A stretch of 64,000 nucleotides of DNA from the NCBI RefSeq assembly GCF_028747645.1, contig NZ_CP118100.1, positions 1,674,001-1,738,000 on the forward strand, given 5' to 3'. The position numbers and the translations under genes were made by a program. The notes beneath the pieces are model-generated. The model was not told the origin of the DNA, ran no database searches, and was given only the letters and a program-made list of their open reading frames with translations. Source of the DNA: Microbacterium esteraromaticum. Its GTDB lineage: Bacteria > Actinomycetota > Actinomycetes > Actinomycetales > Microbacteriaceae. Positions 26,974 to 33,697 of the stretch are shown here, in pieces; positions within the stretch are counted from its first letter, which is position 1, and each line of letters starts with the position of its first letter.

Positions 26974-27023
26974 GGTCAGTCCCTTCGTGTGCGGAGCAGT
27001 CGGTCAGTGGGTGGTGCGCGTTC

Positions 27024-27209
27024 TCAGCGCCCGAACAGGCGTGCGAAGAATCCGCCGCGTTCGGACTTGGCAGCGTCGATCTGCGCTTGCGTGTGCGTTC
27101 CGCCGCACCACTGTCCGGCGGGGACGCTGCGCTTCACAGATGCGACGTGCTGGCCGCAGCCCGCCCAGGTCGTCTTTCCGCAGGTGCGGCAGGTCGTCGG
27201 TCGGCACAT
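27024..27209 (-). CDS. Small Cys-rich zinc-ribbon-like protein
   Basis: A 61-residue protein. The first 20 residues hold a dense Cys cluster (MCRPTTCRTCGKTTWAGCGQ), then VPAGQWCGG. CxxC pairs suggest a zinc ribbon or a sulfur-handling site. Short actinobacterial proteins with the CxxCGKTTWAGCGQH pattern are widespread and uncharacterised. The ATG at 27209 is preceded by GAGGATGAGCC. It is the first gene of the sulfur operon, 50 bases before the CstB-like gene, and the two operators lie just upstream. A role in sulfur or metal sensing or delivery is possible; none is established. Confidence 0.75.
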   Translation of the reverse strand: MCRPTTCRTCGKTTWAGCGQHVASVKRSVPAGQWCGGTHTQAQIDAAKSERGGFFARLFGR

Positions 27210-27232
27210 GGCTCATCCTCAATCTCATTTGG

Positions 27233-27248
27233 ATACCCCTAGGGGTAT
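27233..27248. promoter_or_regulatory. Operator 1: perfect CsoR/CstR-type palindrome
   Basis: ATACCCCTAGGGGTAT is a perfect 16-bp palindrome, the form bound by CsoR-family repressors (copper-sensing CsoR, persulfide-sensing CstR). It lies 24 bases upstream of the small Cys-rich gene, downstream of the -10 hexamer. The sulfur genes it precedes favour a CstR-like sensor. No CsoR-family gene is in the window. Confidence 0.75.
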
Positions 27249-27262
27249 GCGTGATGAGATCG

Positions 27263-27293
27263 ACTATACCCTAGGGGGTATCGGCATTGTCAA
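27263..27293 (-). promoter_or_regulatory. Promoter of the sulfane-sulfur operon
   Basis: TTGACA (27288-27293) and TATAGT (27263-27268) on the minus strand form near-consensus -35 and -10 hexamers with a 19-base spacer, longer than the usual 17. The second operator fills the spacer and overlaps the -10 hexamer, so a bound repressor would block RNA polymerase. Start of transcription is expected near 27256. Confidence 0.7.
27266..27281. promoter_or_regulatory. Operator 2: CsoR/CstR-type inverted repeat within the promoter
   Basis: ATACCC and GGGTAT arms separated by four bases (16 bp in all), imperfect only in the centre. Its centre is 33 bp, about three helical turns, from operator 1. It lies between the -35 and -10 hexamers. 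Confidence 0.7.
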
Positions 27294-27325
27294 CTCGAGC
27301 GACAGTCGAAGGGCCTCGTGGAGGG

Positions 27326-27952
27326 CTACGCCAGCATCCCCCGCCAGGCTGTCTCAAAGGCGCTCCGGCACCGCCCGAGCGCATCAGCATCACCCAATGG
27401 CACGCCCCGCACGAAGCCCTGGTAGTAGAAGACACCGTTGATCAGGTCGATGCTGGAGTCGATGTCCAGATCCGGGCGCAGCACCCCTTGCTCCACGCCG
27501 TGCCGGAGCGCGCGCTCGATGCCGACCCTGCGGTGAGTCACATGCGACCGCCAGTACGTGCGCTGCAGCTCGCGATCGGCCATCACCAGGTGCATGCGCA
27601 TGCGAAATCGGCGATCGGAGTACTGCGCGCTGAAGATGTCCCGGGGGCTCCTGAAGTAGGCATCAATGATGTTCTGCCTCAGATCGCCCTCAAGACGAAT
27701 ATCAATCACGCTGCTTCTGCCGTGGTCCAGTGCCGCCGCCACGAGATCGGTCAGCCTCCCCCATCGGCGGTAGAGCGCCGCGCGCGAGACTCCGCTGGCC
27801 TCGACGACGGCGTTCACGGTGACTTCCTTCCCCGCGTCGATCAGCGCGAGGGCCCCGTGGAGGATCCTCCCGTCGTGCTCTTCGATGCGCGGCCGCCCTG
27901 GGCGCCGGCGCGTCTGCGCAGACATGGCGTCGCTCCGAGCGGCCGCGCTCAT
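27326..27952 (-). CDS. TetR family transcriptional regulator (phn operon)
   Basis: A 208-residue TetR-type regulator. The N-terminal helix-turn-helix is VTVNAVVEASGVSRAALYRR (about residues 44-63), preceded by RRPGRPRIEEHDGRILHGAL. The C-terminal ligand domain is unremarkable (DSSIDLINGVFYYQGFVRG). Its ATG overlaps the phosphatase stop by four bases, so it is the last gene of the transporter operon. Autoregulation is likely: inverted repeats upstream of the first gene (31446-31470) could be its operator. Ligand unknown. Confidence 0.87.
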   Translation of the reverse strand: MSAAARSDAMSAQTRRRPGRPRIEEHDGRILHGALALIDAGKEVTVNAVVEASGVSRAALYRRWGRLTDLVAAALDHGRSSVIDIRLEGDLRQNIIDAYFRSPRDIFSAQYSDRRFRMRMHLVMADRELQRTYWRSHVTHRRVGIERALRHGVEQGVLRPDLDIDSSIDLINGVFYYQGFVRGVPLGDADALGRCRSAFETAWRGMLA

Positions 27953-28725
27953 CCGCGCAGTGCCTTTGCACGCAGCGCCGCGACTCGATCGTCGCTCAGT
28001 CCCGCACGTCGCAGTGGAGCGAGAGCGTCACCCCCATGCCGGGCGCGCAGCGCGTCGAGCGTGCCCCGCATCGCGTCCGGATGGAAGCCCGCATCGGCCG
28101 CAGCGAGGGCTGCGGCATCCATCGGAATCCCCATCGCCTGCATCATCGGACCCAGGATCGGCTGCGTGCGTTCCATGACCGCGGGCACATTCGGTCCCGT
28201 GCGACCGTAGTCTGCGCAGATCTCGTCATCGGAGGCGCCAAGCGTCAGGAGCAGTGCAGCAGCGAGCACCCCCGTCCGGTCTTTACCCGCCGAGCAGTGA
28301 AACGCGACCGAGCCGGGCGCCGCAACAATGACTGAGAGGGCTTGCACGAGCAGCGGCGCCGATCCTTCGAACAGAGACACGTACATGGGAACGTAGCGCT
28401 CGCGATACCCCGCGCCGGGTGTGCCCCCGAAGGCGGCATCCGTCGCTTCCTGTGTGAGCAGCGAGATGTGGTGATAGGTGACCGGCAGATCGGCCAGCGG
28501 CCCGCGGCCCGTCAAACGCGCCTCGACATTCGAGCGCAGGTCGATGACCGCCGACAGGCCGTCCCGAACGAGCACTCGCGCATCGTGGTCGGTGATGTAC
28601 GACAGGTCGTCGGCACGAAGAGCGAACCCGGGGCGCACCCGGCCCCCCTCGATCGCGATACCGCGCAGTTCGCGGAGGTTGACCGGTGCGCTCAGGGGAG
28701 GCGAGACAGGGGTGAGCGGAGTCAT
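27949..28725 (-). CDS. Tyrosine-specific protein phosphatase (Y_phosphatase3 type)
   Basis: A 258-residue dual-specificity/tyrosine phosphatase of the MptpB-like family. The catalytic loop is HCSAGKDRTG with nucleophile Cys144 and Arg150. The general-acid region precedes it, and the N-terminus shows NLRELRGIAIEGGRVRPGFA, typical of this family, which may act on phosphotyrosine, phosphoinositides or other phosphoesters. It lies between phnE and a TetR gene with 4-base overlaps on both sides, so it is part of the transporter operon. Its substrate may be what the transporter brings in, or a protein; undecided. ATG 28725 is chosen because upstream codons overlap phnE in another frame. Confidence 0.88.
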   Translation of the reverse strand: MTPLTPVSPPLSAPVNLRELRGIAIEGGRVRPGFALRADDLSYITDHDARVLVRDGLSAVIDLRSNVEARLTGRGPLADLPVTYHHISLLTQEATDAAFGGTPGAGYRERYVPMYVSLFEGSAPLLVQALSVIVAAPGSVAFHCSAGKDRTGVLAAALLLTLGASDDEICADYGRTGPNVPAVMERTQPILGPMMQAMGIPMDAAALAAADAGFHPDAMRGTLDALRARHGGDALAPLRRAGLSDDRVAALRAKALRG

Positions 28726-29585
28726 GTGATCTTCTTTCGGATGATGGCGCTGACCTGGTCGATGACAGTGACAAGCACGATGATGCAGATCACCATCGCC
28801 GACAGGTGGCCGTAGTCGTACATGTTCATGGCTGTAGTCAGCTCGAGGCCAATACCCCCGGCACCGACGAGGCCGAGGATCGTTGCGCCCCGGATGTTCC
28901 CTTCGAACAACAGCAGGGTGTAGCTCGCGAGCAGCGGCATGGCCTGCGGGAGGACGCCGTACTGAACGATCTGACGCTTCGATGCGCCGACGGAGTGCAT
29001 GGCGGTGATCGGGCCACGATCGACCGCCTCCATCGCTTCGGCGAACACCTTGCCTATCGAACCGATCGAGCCGACGGTCATCGCGAGGATGCCGGCGAAC
29101 GGGCCCAGCCCGACGGCGGAGACGAACATCAGCGCGATGACGAGATCTGGCAGAGCGCGGATGATGTTCATGAGCCAGCGACACGGGTAGTACAGCCAGG
29201 GAGGGGCGATGTTGCTCGCCGCACCGAAGGCGATGAGCAGAGCGAGCACTGTGCCCAGTACCGTACCGACCACGGCCATCTGGAGTGTCTCGATGAGCAA
29301 CGAGACGATCAGGTCGAACTGCGAGAAGTCGGGTGGGAACAGGCGAAGCAGGAACTCGCCCATATTGACAGCGCCCTCCCCCAGCTTGACGACGTTGAAG
29401 CGCCCACCGTTGGCCGCCCAGACGAAGACGGCCACACCGATGATCGCGCCGACCACGAATCGTGCGCGCGGAATGCGGAAGGCTCTCTCGAGGCGTTCGC
29501 GCTCGCGCGGGTCGAGCGCCGGCGACGTCTTGCGGCGGGGTGCCGCCGCGGTCGTACCGTCTGCAGACGTACCACGCCTGGTCAT
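28722..29585 (-). CDS. phnE: Phosphonate/phosphite-type ABC transporter permease
   Basis: Inner-membrane permease of a PhnCDE-type importer. It is 287 residues. A 45-residue basic N-terminal tail precedes six helices, including PRARFVVGAIIGVAVFVWAA. The permease EAA region is EAMEAVDRGPITAMHSVGAS, followed by RQIVQYGVLPQAMPLLASYT, the loop contacting the ATPase. ATG 29585 overlaps the end of phnC by four bases. The ORF is open upstream in this frame but that part is antisense-like within phnC. Substrate (phosphonate, phosphite or phosphate) cannot be fixed from sequence. Confidence 0.9.
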   Translation of the reverse strand: MTRRGTSADGTTAAAPRRKTSPALDPRERERLERAFRIPRARFVVGAIIGVAVFVWAANGGRFNVVKLGEGAVNMGEFLLRLFPPDFSQFDLIVSLLIETLQMAVVGTVLGTVLALLIAFGAASNIAPPWLYYPCRWLMNIIRALPDLVIALMFVSAVGLGPFAGILAMTVGSIGSIGKVFAEAMEAVDRGPITAMHSVGASKRQIVQYGVLPQAMPLLASYTLLLFEGNIRGATILGLVGAGGIGLELTTAMNMYDYGHLSAMVICIIVLVTVIDQVSAIIRKKIT

Positions 29586-30394
29586 GCGGTCGCCTCCTCG
29601 TCGTCGGTCTCGTAGACCACCGTGAGTTCCTCGGTCGTCAGCTCTGTGGTCGTTCCGGCGACGACGATTTCGCCGTGACGAAGCCCCACGATGCGGTCGG
29701 AGTGCGCCATGGCCAACGGCAGCACGTGCAGGCTCACCAGCACCGGGATCTGCTCTTGGTGCGCGATGGATCGCAGCAGTTCGAGCACCGTGTCGCTCAT
29801 GCGGGGATCGAGAGACGCGACCGGTTCGTCGGCGAGAATCACGCTTGGGCGCTGCATCAGCGCACGAGCGATCGCGACGCGCTGCTGCTGACCGCCCGAC
29901 AGCGATCTCGCCTCGTCGTTGGCCTTGTGCGCAATGCCGACTCGGTCGAGCAGCTCGAGCGCGCGTCGACGGTCTTCCTGGCTGAAGGTGCCCAACAGGT
30001 TCAGCGGGCCGGCAGCGTGGAGCGCGCCGGCCAGCACGTTGGTGAGCACTGAGAGCCGGCCGATCAGGTTGAACTGCTGAAAGACCTGCCCGACGTCGGA
30101 GCGCAATGCCCGCAGACGTCGGCCGCGCAGGGCTGATACGTCGCGTCCGTTCACCCACACCGTCCCTCCGGTGACCGGAGCAAACCCTGTGATGGCCTTC
30201 ATGAGGGTGGACTTGCCGGAGCCCGAGGCGCCGAGAACTCCGACCATCTCGCCGGGATTCAGGTCGAGGTCGACGCCGTCGAGAACGAATGGGCCATCGG
30301 AGCCATACCGCACACGCAGCCCGCGGACCGATACGGCTCGTTGCACACCGACCGCTTCGCGACTCGCGTCAGGAGGGTTCATGAGCACAGTCAT
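29582..30394 (-). CDS. phnC: Phosphonate/phosphite-type ABC transporter ATPase
   Basis: ATP-binding subunit, 270 residues. Walker A is GASGSGKS (about 55-62), the signature motif is LSGGQQQR, Walker B is PSVILADEPVASLDP, and the Q-loop is QVFQQFNLIGRLSVL, as in PhnC. The start is taken as ATG 30394 (MTVLMNPPDAS), four bases after the phnD stop; ATG 30382 (MNPPDAS) is an alternative, and neither has a good ribosome binding site. Translational coupling with phnD and phnE is likely. Confidence 0.92.
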   Translation of the reverse strand: MTVLMNPPDASREAVGVQRAVSVRGLRVRYGSDGPFVLDGVDLDLNPGEMVGVLGASGSGKSTLMKAITGFAPVTGGTVWVNGRDVSALRGRRLRALRSDVGQVFQQFNLIGRLSVLTNVLAGALHAAGPLNLLGTFSQEDRRRALELLDRVGIAHKANDEARSLSGGQQQRVAIARALMQRPSVILADEPVASLDPRMSDTVLELLRSIAHQEQIPVLVSLHVLPLAMAHSDRIVGLRHGEIVVAGTTTELTTEELTVVYETDDEEATA

Positions 30395-30398
30395 GAGG

Positions 30399-31322
30399 TC
30401 AGTCGAGATCGGAGATGTCGACGCCCGCGACTGCGGCGATGTCGACGAAGGGCTGGAACAGGTCGGTCGCGGGCTCGACGATCGGCTCGATGCCCTCGGG
30501 GATGCCTTCCGCGTACAGGCCGAGCTCATCGGCATTGTCCAGGTCGTAGACCACGGGGATGGCGTCCAGCAGAGCCGCCCTCTTCTCCGGCGCCATACTC
30601 TGACTGCCGAGGAGGGTCATCGCCACCGGCATGGGGATGCTCTCGCCGATAGAGCGCGTCTCGCCGACCTCGAACGGAAAGAGTGGCGAGCCTTGCCCCG
30701 CCATCGGCGGAAAGAGCGTCGACGTGCAGGCGACATCGGCCTGTCCCTGCTGAAGCGCGAGCAGACTGCGGTCGTGACCGCCCGACATCATCGACGTGTA
30801 ATCCTCGTCCTTCGTCAGTCCGGCTGCGTCCAGCATGTGCACAGGCATGAAGTAGCCCGAGCTGGATGCGGGATCAGCGAAGACGACGACAGTGTCGACG
30901 GTGATGTCGTTGAGGTCGTGCAACTCGGAATCATCCAGCACGAGGCAGGTCGATACCGGGTCGTCTGCGCCCGGCCACGCGACCAGCGGATCGACTTCTC
31001 CGGTGTTGACCGCGAGTGCTGCCGGAAATCCGCTGGCCATCACGATGTCGGAGTGCCCGGCGCGCACCGCCTCGATCGCGGCGGAGTAACTCGGCACGTC
31101 GGTGATCTCGACATCGAGGCCAGTCGCCTCACCCAGGAGGTTCTTCAAAGCATCCACGGGGGTGACCGCGTTCGGATCGTCCACGAGCGGTAGCGTCACC
31201 ATGCGTATGGTGCTGGGCGCCGGATCGGAGGCCCCTTCGGCGGATGCCCCACCGGAGCAGCCGGTGAGAGCGACGACGCCAATGGCGAGCGTACCGAGAG
31301 CGCGTGAGGTGCGAGAGCGCAT
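30399..31322 (-). CDS. phnD: Phosphonate/phosphite-type substrate-binding lipoprotein
   Basis: A 307-residue PhnD-family binding lipoprotein. The signal peptide ends in the lipobox ALTGC (about residue 22). The mature part has the periplasmic-binding fold with VTLPLVDDPNAVTPVDALKN, EITDVPSYSAAIEAVRAGHS and DPASSSGYFMPVHML, matching PhnD, where Ser/Thr and Tyr residues grip the phosphorus group. ATG 31322 is preceded by GAAAGG. It is the first gene of a five-gene operon (phnD, phnC, phnE, phosphatase, TetR). No phosphonate-cleaving genes are in the window. Confidence 0.9.
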   Translation of the reverse strand: MRSRTSRALGTLAIGVVALTGCSGGASAEGASDPAPSTIRMVTLPLVDDPNAVTPVDALKNLLGEATGLDVEITDVPSYSAAIEAVRAGHSDIVMASGFPAALAVNTGEVDPLVAWPGADDPVSTCLVLDDSELHDLNDITVDTVVVFADPASSSGYFMPVHMLDAAGLTKDEDYTSMMSGGHDRSLLALQQGQADVACTSTLFPPMAGQGSPLFPFEVGETRSIGESIPMPVAMTLLGSQSMAPEKRAALLDAIPVVYDLDNADELGLYAEGIPEGIEPIVEPATDLFQPFVDIAAVAGVDISDLD

Positions 31323-31400
31323 GGGAGACCTTTCGGGTGTCGGGGCCGAGTCGTTCGCTCGGGCTCGGTAACCACAGTCGCGCCACAAGGTGTCCACGAA

Positions 31401-31470
31401 TTACGAGACCGCCGGTACGGCGGCAGAAGTCTCGGTGAATGGTGAGTTACGAGCACATCGGTCTCGTAAC
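31401..31470. promoter_or_regulatory. Inverted repeats upstream of the phn operon, probable TetR operator
   Basis: GTTACGAG (31446-31453) and CTCGTAAC (31463-31470) are exact inverted copies nine bases apart. A third copy of the half-site, TTACGAGACCG (31401-31411), repeats in inverse as CGGTCTCGTAA at 31459-31469. The cluster is 80-150 bases before phnD. Three matching half-sites suggest a regulator site, most simply for the TetR encoded at the end of the operon. No clear -10/-35 pair was recognised. Confidence 0.55.
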
Positions 31471-31501
31471 CACACGAGGTGTCGCGCCCACAAAACGCGA
31501 A

Positions 31502-31525
31502 AACCCCCTGATCTCTCAGGGGGTT
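31502..31525 (-). terminator. Terminator of the Gly-Val tRNA unit
   Basis: A 10-bp perfect stem (AACCCCCTGA with TCAGGGGGTT) and a 4-base loop, followed by TTTTCG on the minus strand, eight bases after the tRNA-Val 3' end. Confidence 0.85.
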
Positions 31526-31532
31526 ATGCGTG

Positions 31533-31604
31533 TGCGCGATACTGGGATCGAACCAGTGACCTCTTCCGTGTCAGGGAAGCGCGCTACCGCTGCGCCAATC
31601 GCGC
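31533..31604 (-). tRNA. tRNA-Val (anticodon GAC), copy 1
   Basis: A 72-base gene. The 7-bp acceptor stem is GCGCGAT with ATCGCGC, the anticodon stem CTTCC/GGAAG encloses loop CTGACAC (anticodon GAC), and the T arm has GGTTCGATCCC. Discriminator A is followed by CA, so CCA is not fully encoded. It reads GUC and GUU valine codons. Confidence 0.93.
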
Positions 31605-31657
31605 CAAAGGGCTGTTCAGTTCACATGCAGGCATCTTAAGAAGAAATCCTACATTCG

Positions 31658-31730
31658 AGCGGATGACGAGACTCGAACTCGCGACCCTCACCTTGGCAAG
31701 GTGATGCGCTACCAACTGCGCTACATCCGC
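31658..31730 (-). tRNA. tRNA-Gly (anticodon GCC), copy 1
   Basis: A 73-base gene. The acceptor stem is GCGGATG/CATCCGC, the anticodon stem TCACC/GGTGA encloses TTGCCAA (anticodon GCC), and the T loop has GTTCGAGTC. Discriminator U; CCA is not encoded. Upstream on the minus strand a TAAAGT hexamer may be its -10. Confidence 0.93.
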
Positions 31731-31872
31731 ATTTCGCTCCCGGCGAGCCGGGCACTTCATCTACTTTACCCCACGTTCACCACTGCGATCGACCATCCCG
31801 GTCAACCCGGCACCGAAGCCGGAGCGCCGACCACCCGACAGCCCTGCGGTCACCTCTCCACACACACACAAG

Positions 31873-31895
31873 AAAACCCCCGGCTGGACCGGGGG
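31873..31895 (-). terminator. Terminator of the Gly-Cys-Val tRNA unit
   Basis: A 7-bp stem (CCCCCGG with CCGGGGG) and a 5-base loop, followed on the minus strand by TTTTCTTG, ten bases after the tRNA-Val 3' end. Confidence 0.82.
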
Positions 31896-31904
31896 CTTCG
31901 TCTG

Positions 31905-31976
31905 TGCGCGATACTGGGATCGAACCAGTGACCTCTTCCGTGTCAGGGAAGCGCGCTACCGCTGCGCCAATCGCGC
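31905..31976 (-). tRNA. tRNA-Val (anticodon GAC), copy 2
   Basis: A 72-base gene identical in sequence to the copy at 31533-31604, with anticodon GAC. It is the last gene of the Gly-Cys-Val unit. Confidence 0.93.
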
Positions 31977-32001
31977 CCAATGGGCTATTCAGTTGTCGGA
32001 G

Positions 32002-32072
32002 AGGTGGCGACGGGATTCGAACCCGTGTAAACGGCTTTGCAGGCCGGTGCCTAGCCTCTCGGCCACGCCACC
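32002..32072 (-). tRNA. tRNA-Cys (anticodon GCA)
   Basis: A 71-base gene. The acceptor stem is GGTGGCG/CGCCACC, the anticodon loop CTGCAAA gives anticodon GCA, and the T arm has GGTTCGAATCC. Discriminator U, the identity base for Cys. The terminal pair of the anticodon stem is a mismatch. It is present once in the duplicated array. Confidence 0.92.
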
Positions 32073-32077
32073 GCGAG

Positions 32078-32094
32078 GTGGATTCGAACTCCAC
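32078..32094 (-). other. Orphan T-arm fragment of a decayed tRNA
   Basis: GTGGA and TCCAC form a 5-bp stem around GTTCGAA, an exact T stem-loop with the TTCGA signature, but no acceptor, D or anticodon arm surrounds it. It lies between tRNA-Gly copy 2 and tRNA-Cys. It is most easily explained as the remnant of a tRNA lost or rearranged when the array duplicated. Confidence 0.55.
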
Positions 32095-32100
32095 ATGCCG

Positions 32101-32120
32101 AAACCCCCCCCTTACGGGGG
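32101..32120 (-). terminator. Weak hairpin between tRNA-Gly copy 2 and tRNA-Cys
   Basis: A 5-bp C/G stem (CCCCC, loop GTAA, GGGGG) followed by GGGTTT on the minus strand, just after tRNA-Gly. It may terminate some transcripts or act in processing. Confidence 0.45.
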
Positions 32121-32132
32121 CTCCTGCACTCG

Positions 32133-32205
32133 AGCGGATGACGAGACTCGAACTCGCGACCCTCACCTTGGCAAGGTGATGCGCTACCAACTGCGCTACA
32201 TCCGC
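32133..32205 (-). tRNA. tRNA-Gly (anticodon GCC), copy 2
   Basis: A 73-base gene identical to the copy at 31658-31730. It is the first gene of the Gly-Cys-Val unit. A TAATGT hexamer upstream corresponds to the TAAAGT before the other copy. Confidence 0.93.
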
Positions 32206-32359
32206 ATTTCGTTCCCGGCGTCCCGGGCACTTGAAATACATTAGCCCAGGTTCACCGCATCACCAAACCACTCCGCGCATCCGGGCGTGTCCGACGACGC
32301 GCACGCCGAGCGCCACGCCCGGGCTGCGCCACGGTGCCGGCACTCCCCCGCCGATCGGG

Positions 32360-32365
32360 TATGCT
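32360..32365 (+). promoter_or_regulatory. -10 hexamer TATGCT of tRNA-Val(CAC)
   Basis: TATGCT matches the -10 consensus at four of six positions and lies 37 bases before the mature tRNA 5' end, leaving a short leader. No convincing -35 was seen. Confidence 0.4.
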
Positions 32366-32402
32366 CTCTATCTGTGCCCTTGAGCACATCACAACAACAC
32401 AT

Positions 32403-32475
32403 GGGCGATTGGCGCAGTTGGTAGCGCGCTTCCTTCACACGGAAGAGGTCGTGGGTTCGAGTCCCGCATCGCCCA
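32403..32475 (+). tRNA. tRNA-Val (anticodon CAC)
   Basis: A 73-base gene. The acceptor stem is GGGCGAT/ATCGCCC, the anticodon stem CTTCC/GGAAG encloses TTCACAC (anticodon CAC, reading GUG), and discriminator A is followed by an encoded CCA at 32476-32478. It is on the opposite strand to the duplicated array and closely related to the GAC isoacceptor. Confidence 0.95.
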
Positions 32476-32481
32476 CCATCG

Positions 32482-32508
32482 AAAGGCCCGGGAAGCTCCC
32501 GGGCCTTT
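32482..32508 (+). terminator. Terminator of tRNA-Val(CAC)
   Basis: A 12-bp perfect stem (AAAGGCCCGGGA with TCCCGGGCCTTT) and a 3-base loop, three bases after the encoded CCA, followed by TTTCTCGTT. Typical strong intrinsic terminator. Confidence 0.9.
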
Positions 32509-32591
32509 CTCGTTCCGGTCGGGCGGTCTATGCCGAGTGAAGCGACGCACTCGCCGGCGCTAGGCTGAGCCGCGACGAACTGGGGGCACGA

Positions 32592-33116
32592 ATGCGCGCG
32601 TTTCGACTTGTGCTTGGTGGGGTGCTGGCGGCTTCGCTTGTTGCGGTGGGCATCCGCGGCGCGTTACTGACCCACCAGGCGTGGCTCCCTTGCGCTGCAG
32701 GAAGTTCCGTCGAGGCCTGCACGGCAGCGATGGATGGCCCGGAGCATCTCGCAGCACTGGCGCTTCTCTGGGGTCTCGCTCTTGTTCTCACCATCACGGC
32801 CGCCTTCGTTCTTCGAACTCGCCCTGCACGAGTTCTCGGCATCAGCGCTGCTGTGCTCGTGCTGCTCATGAACAGCATCACCGAGTACGCACTCGCGCTG
32901 GGCTTCGTCGGCGGGCACCACGATGTACCTCCGGGAACGGGCTACGGGCAGGCGTCCGCCTGGATCCTGGCGGGCGTCCTCGTCGGAACGGGGACACTGG
33001 CTGATGGGCGCACGCCGCGCGCTCCCGTGGCACCGTTCGACCGGACCCAACCGATGCCGGTACGCTCGATCCGGCATATCGCTACCCGAGCGAGAAGAAA
33101 CAGGAGCGTCACGTGA
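32592..33116 (+). CDS. Four-helix membrane protein of unknown function
   Basis: A 174-residue integral membrane protein. Predicted helices are at about residues 5-22, 54-75, 82-104 and 121-138, with two cysteines in the loop after helix 1 (LPCAAGSSVEACTAAM) that may form a disulfide outside the cell. The C-terminal 30 residues are basic. ATG 32592 follows GGGGGCACGA. Its stop overlaps the GTG of the YceI-family gene by four bases, so the two are co-translated. YceI proteins bind isoprenoids or lipids and are sometimes paired with membrane b-type cytochromes, but no heme-ligand pattern is clear here. Function unassigned. Confidence 0.78.
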   Translation: MRAFRLVLGGVLAASLVAVGIRGALLTHQAWLPCAAGSSVEACTAAMDGPEHLAALALLWGLALVLTITAAFVLRTRPARVLGISAAVLVLLMNSITEYALALGFVGGHHDVPPGTGYGQASAWILAGVLVGTGTLADGRTPRAPVAPFDRTQPMPVRSIRHIATRARRNRSVT

Positions 33117-33694
33117 TCGAACACGCGAAGGTGAACGGCGATTGGGAGATCGACCCGGCTCACACCCGCATCGGATTCTCGGCCAAGCACGCGATGGTCA
33201 CGACCGTTCGCGGGGCGTTCAACGACATCACCGGTCACCTGCATGTCGACACCGAGCAGCCCGAGAAGTCCTGGGCGAAGGTCAGCATGGAGGTCGCCAG
33301 CATCGACACCCGCAGCGCTCAGCGCGACGAGCACCTGCGCAGCGCCGACTTCTTCGACGCCGAGAAGTGGCCGCAGATCACGTTCGTGAGCACGCAGATC
33401 GAAGAGGTCGACGATCGCGCCTTCGGCGTCACGGGAGAGCTCACCATCCGTGACGTCACGCGTCAGGTGATGATCCCCCTGGCCCTGACCGGCATTGAGA
33501 CAGGGGCGTACGGCGAGTTGCGGGCCGGCTTCGAGGGAAGTCGGCGTCTGAATCGCAGGGACTTCGGCCTGGAGTGGAACACCCCGCTCGACTCGGGTGG
33601 CGTGCTGGTCTCAGAGAAGATCACGCTCGAGTTCGAGATCTCCGCGGTGAAGACGCAGCCCGAGCAGTCCGACGAGGGTGGTCAGGGCGACTGA
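33113..33694 (+). CDS. YceI family protein
   Basis: A 193-residue lipocalin-like protein of the YceI family, whose members bind polyisoprenoid-like lipids. Conserved stretches are GDWEIDPAHTRIGFSAKHAM, EVASIDTRSAQRDEHLRSAD, ITFVSTQIEE and NRRDFGLEWN. It lacks a signal peptide, so a cytoplasmic location is likely, unlike Gram-negative YceI. GTG 33113 overlaps the upstream membrane-protein stop by four bases. It converges with the MazF-like gene, three bases between stops. Confidence 0.92.
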   Translation: MIEHAKVNGDWEIDPAHTRIGFSAKHAMVTTVRGAFNDITGHLHVDTEQPEKSWAKVSMEVASIDTRSAQRDEHLRSADFFDAEKWPQITFVSTQIEEVDDRAFGVTGELTIRDVTRQVMIPLALTGIETGAYGELRAGFEGSRRLNRRDFGLEWNTPLDSGGVLVSEKITLEFEISAVKTQPEQSDEGGQGD

Positions 33695-33697
33695 GTC

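Larger units (their letters stand above)
31531..32262 (-). repeat. Tandemly duplicated tRNA-Gly/tRNA-Val unit
   Basis: On the minus strand the order is Gly-Cys-Val (32205 to 31905), then Gly-Val (31730 to 31533). The two Gly genes are identical and so are the two Val genes. Flanks match too: upstream of each Gly are related blocks (gcatttcgctcccggcga versus gcatttcgttcccggcgt), and after each Val 5' end related spacers (gggctgttcagtt versus gggctattcagtt). Each unit has its own hairpin terminator. The copy without tRNA-Cys appears to have lost it or never acquired it. Confidence 0.75.

Noticed and set aside
31498..32512. An integrative element using the tRNA genes as attachment sites
   Set aside because: No integrase, no direct repeat of a tRNA 3' end at a distance and no foreign-looking genes were seen. 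The repeats are whole tRNA copies.
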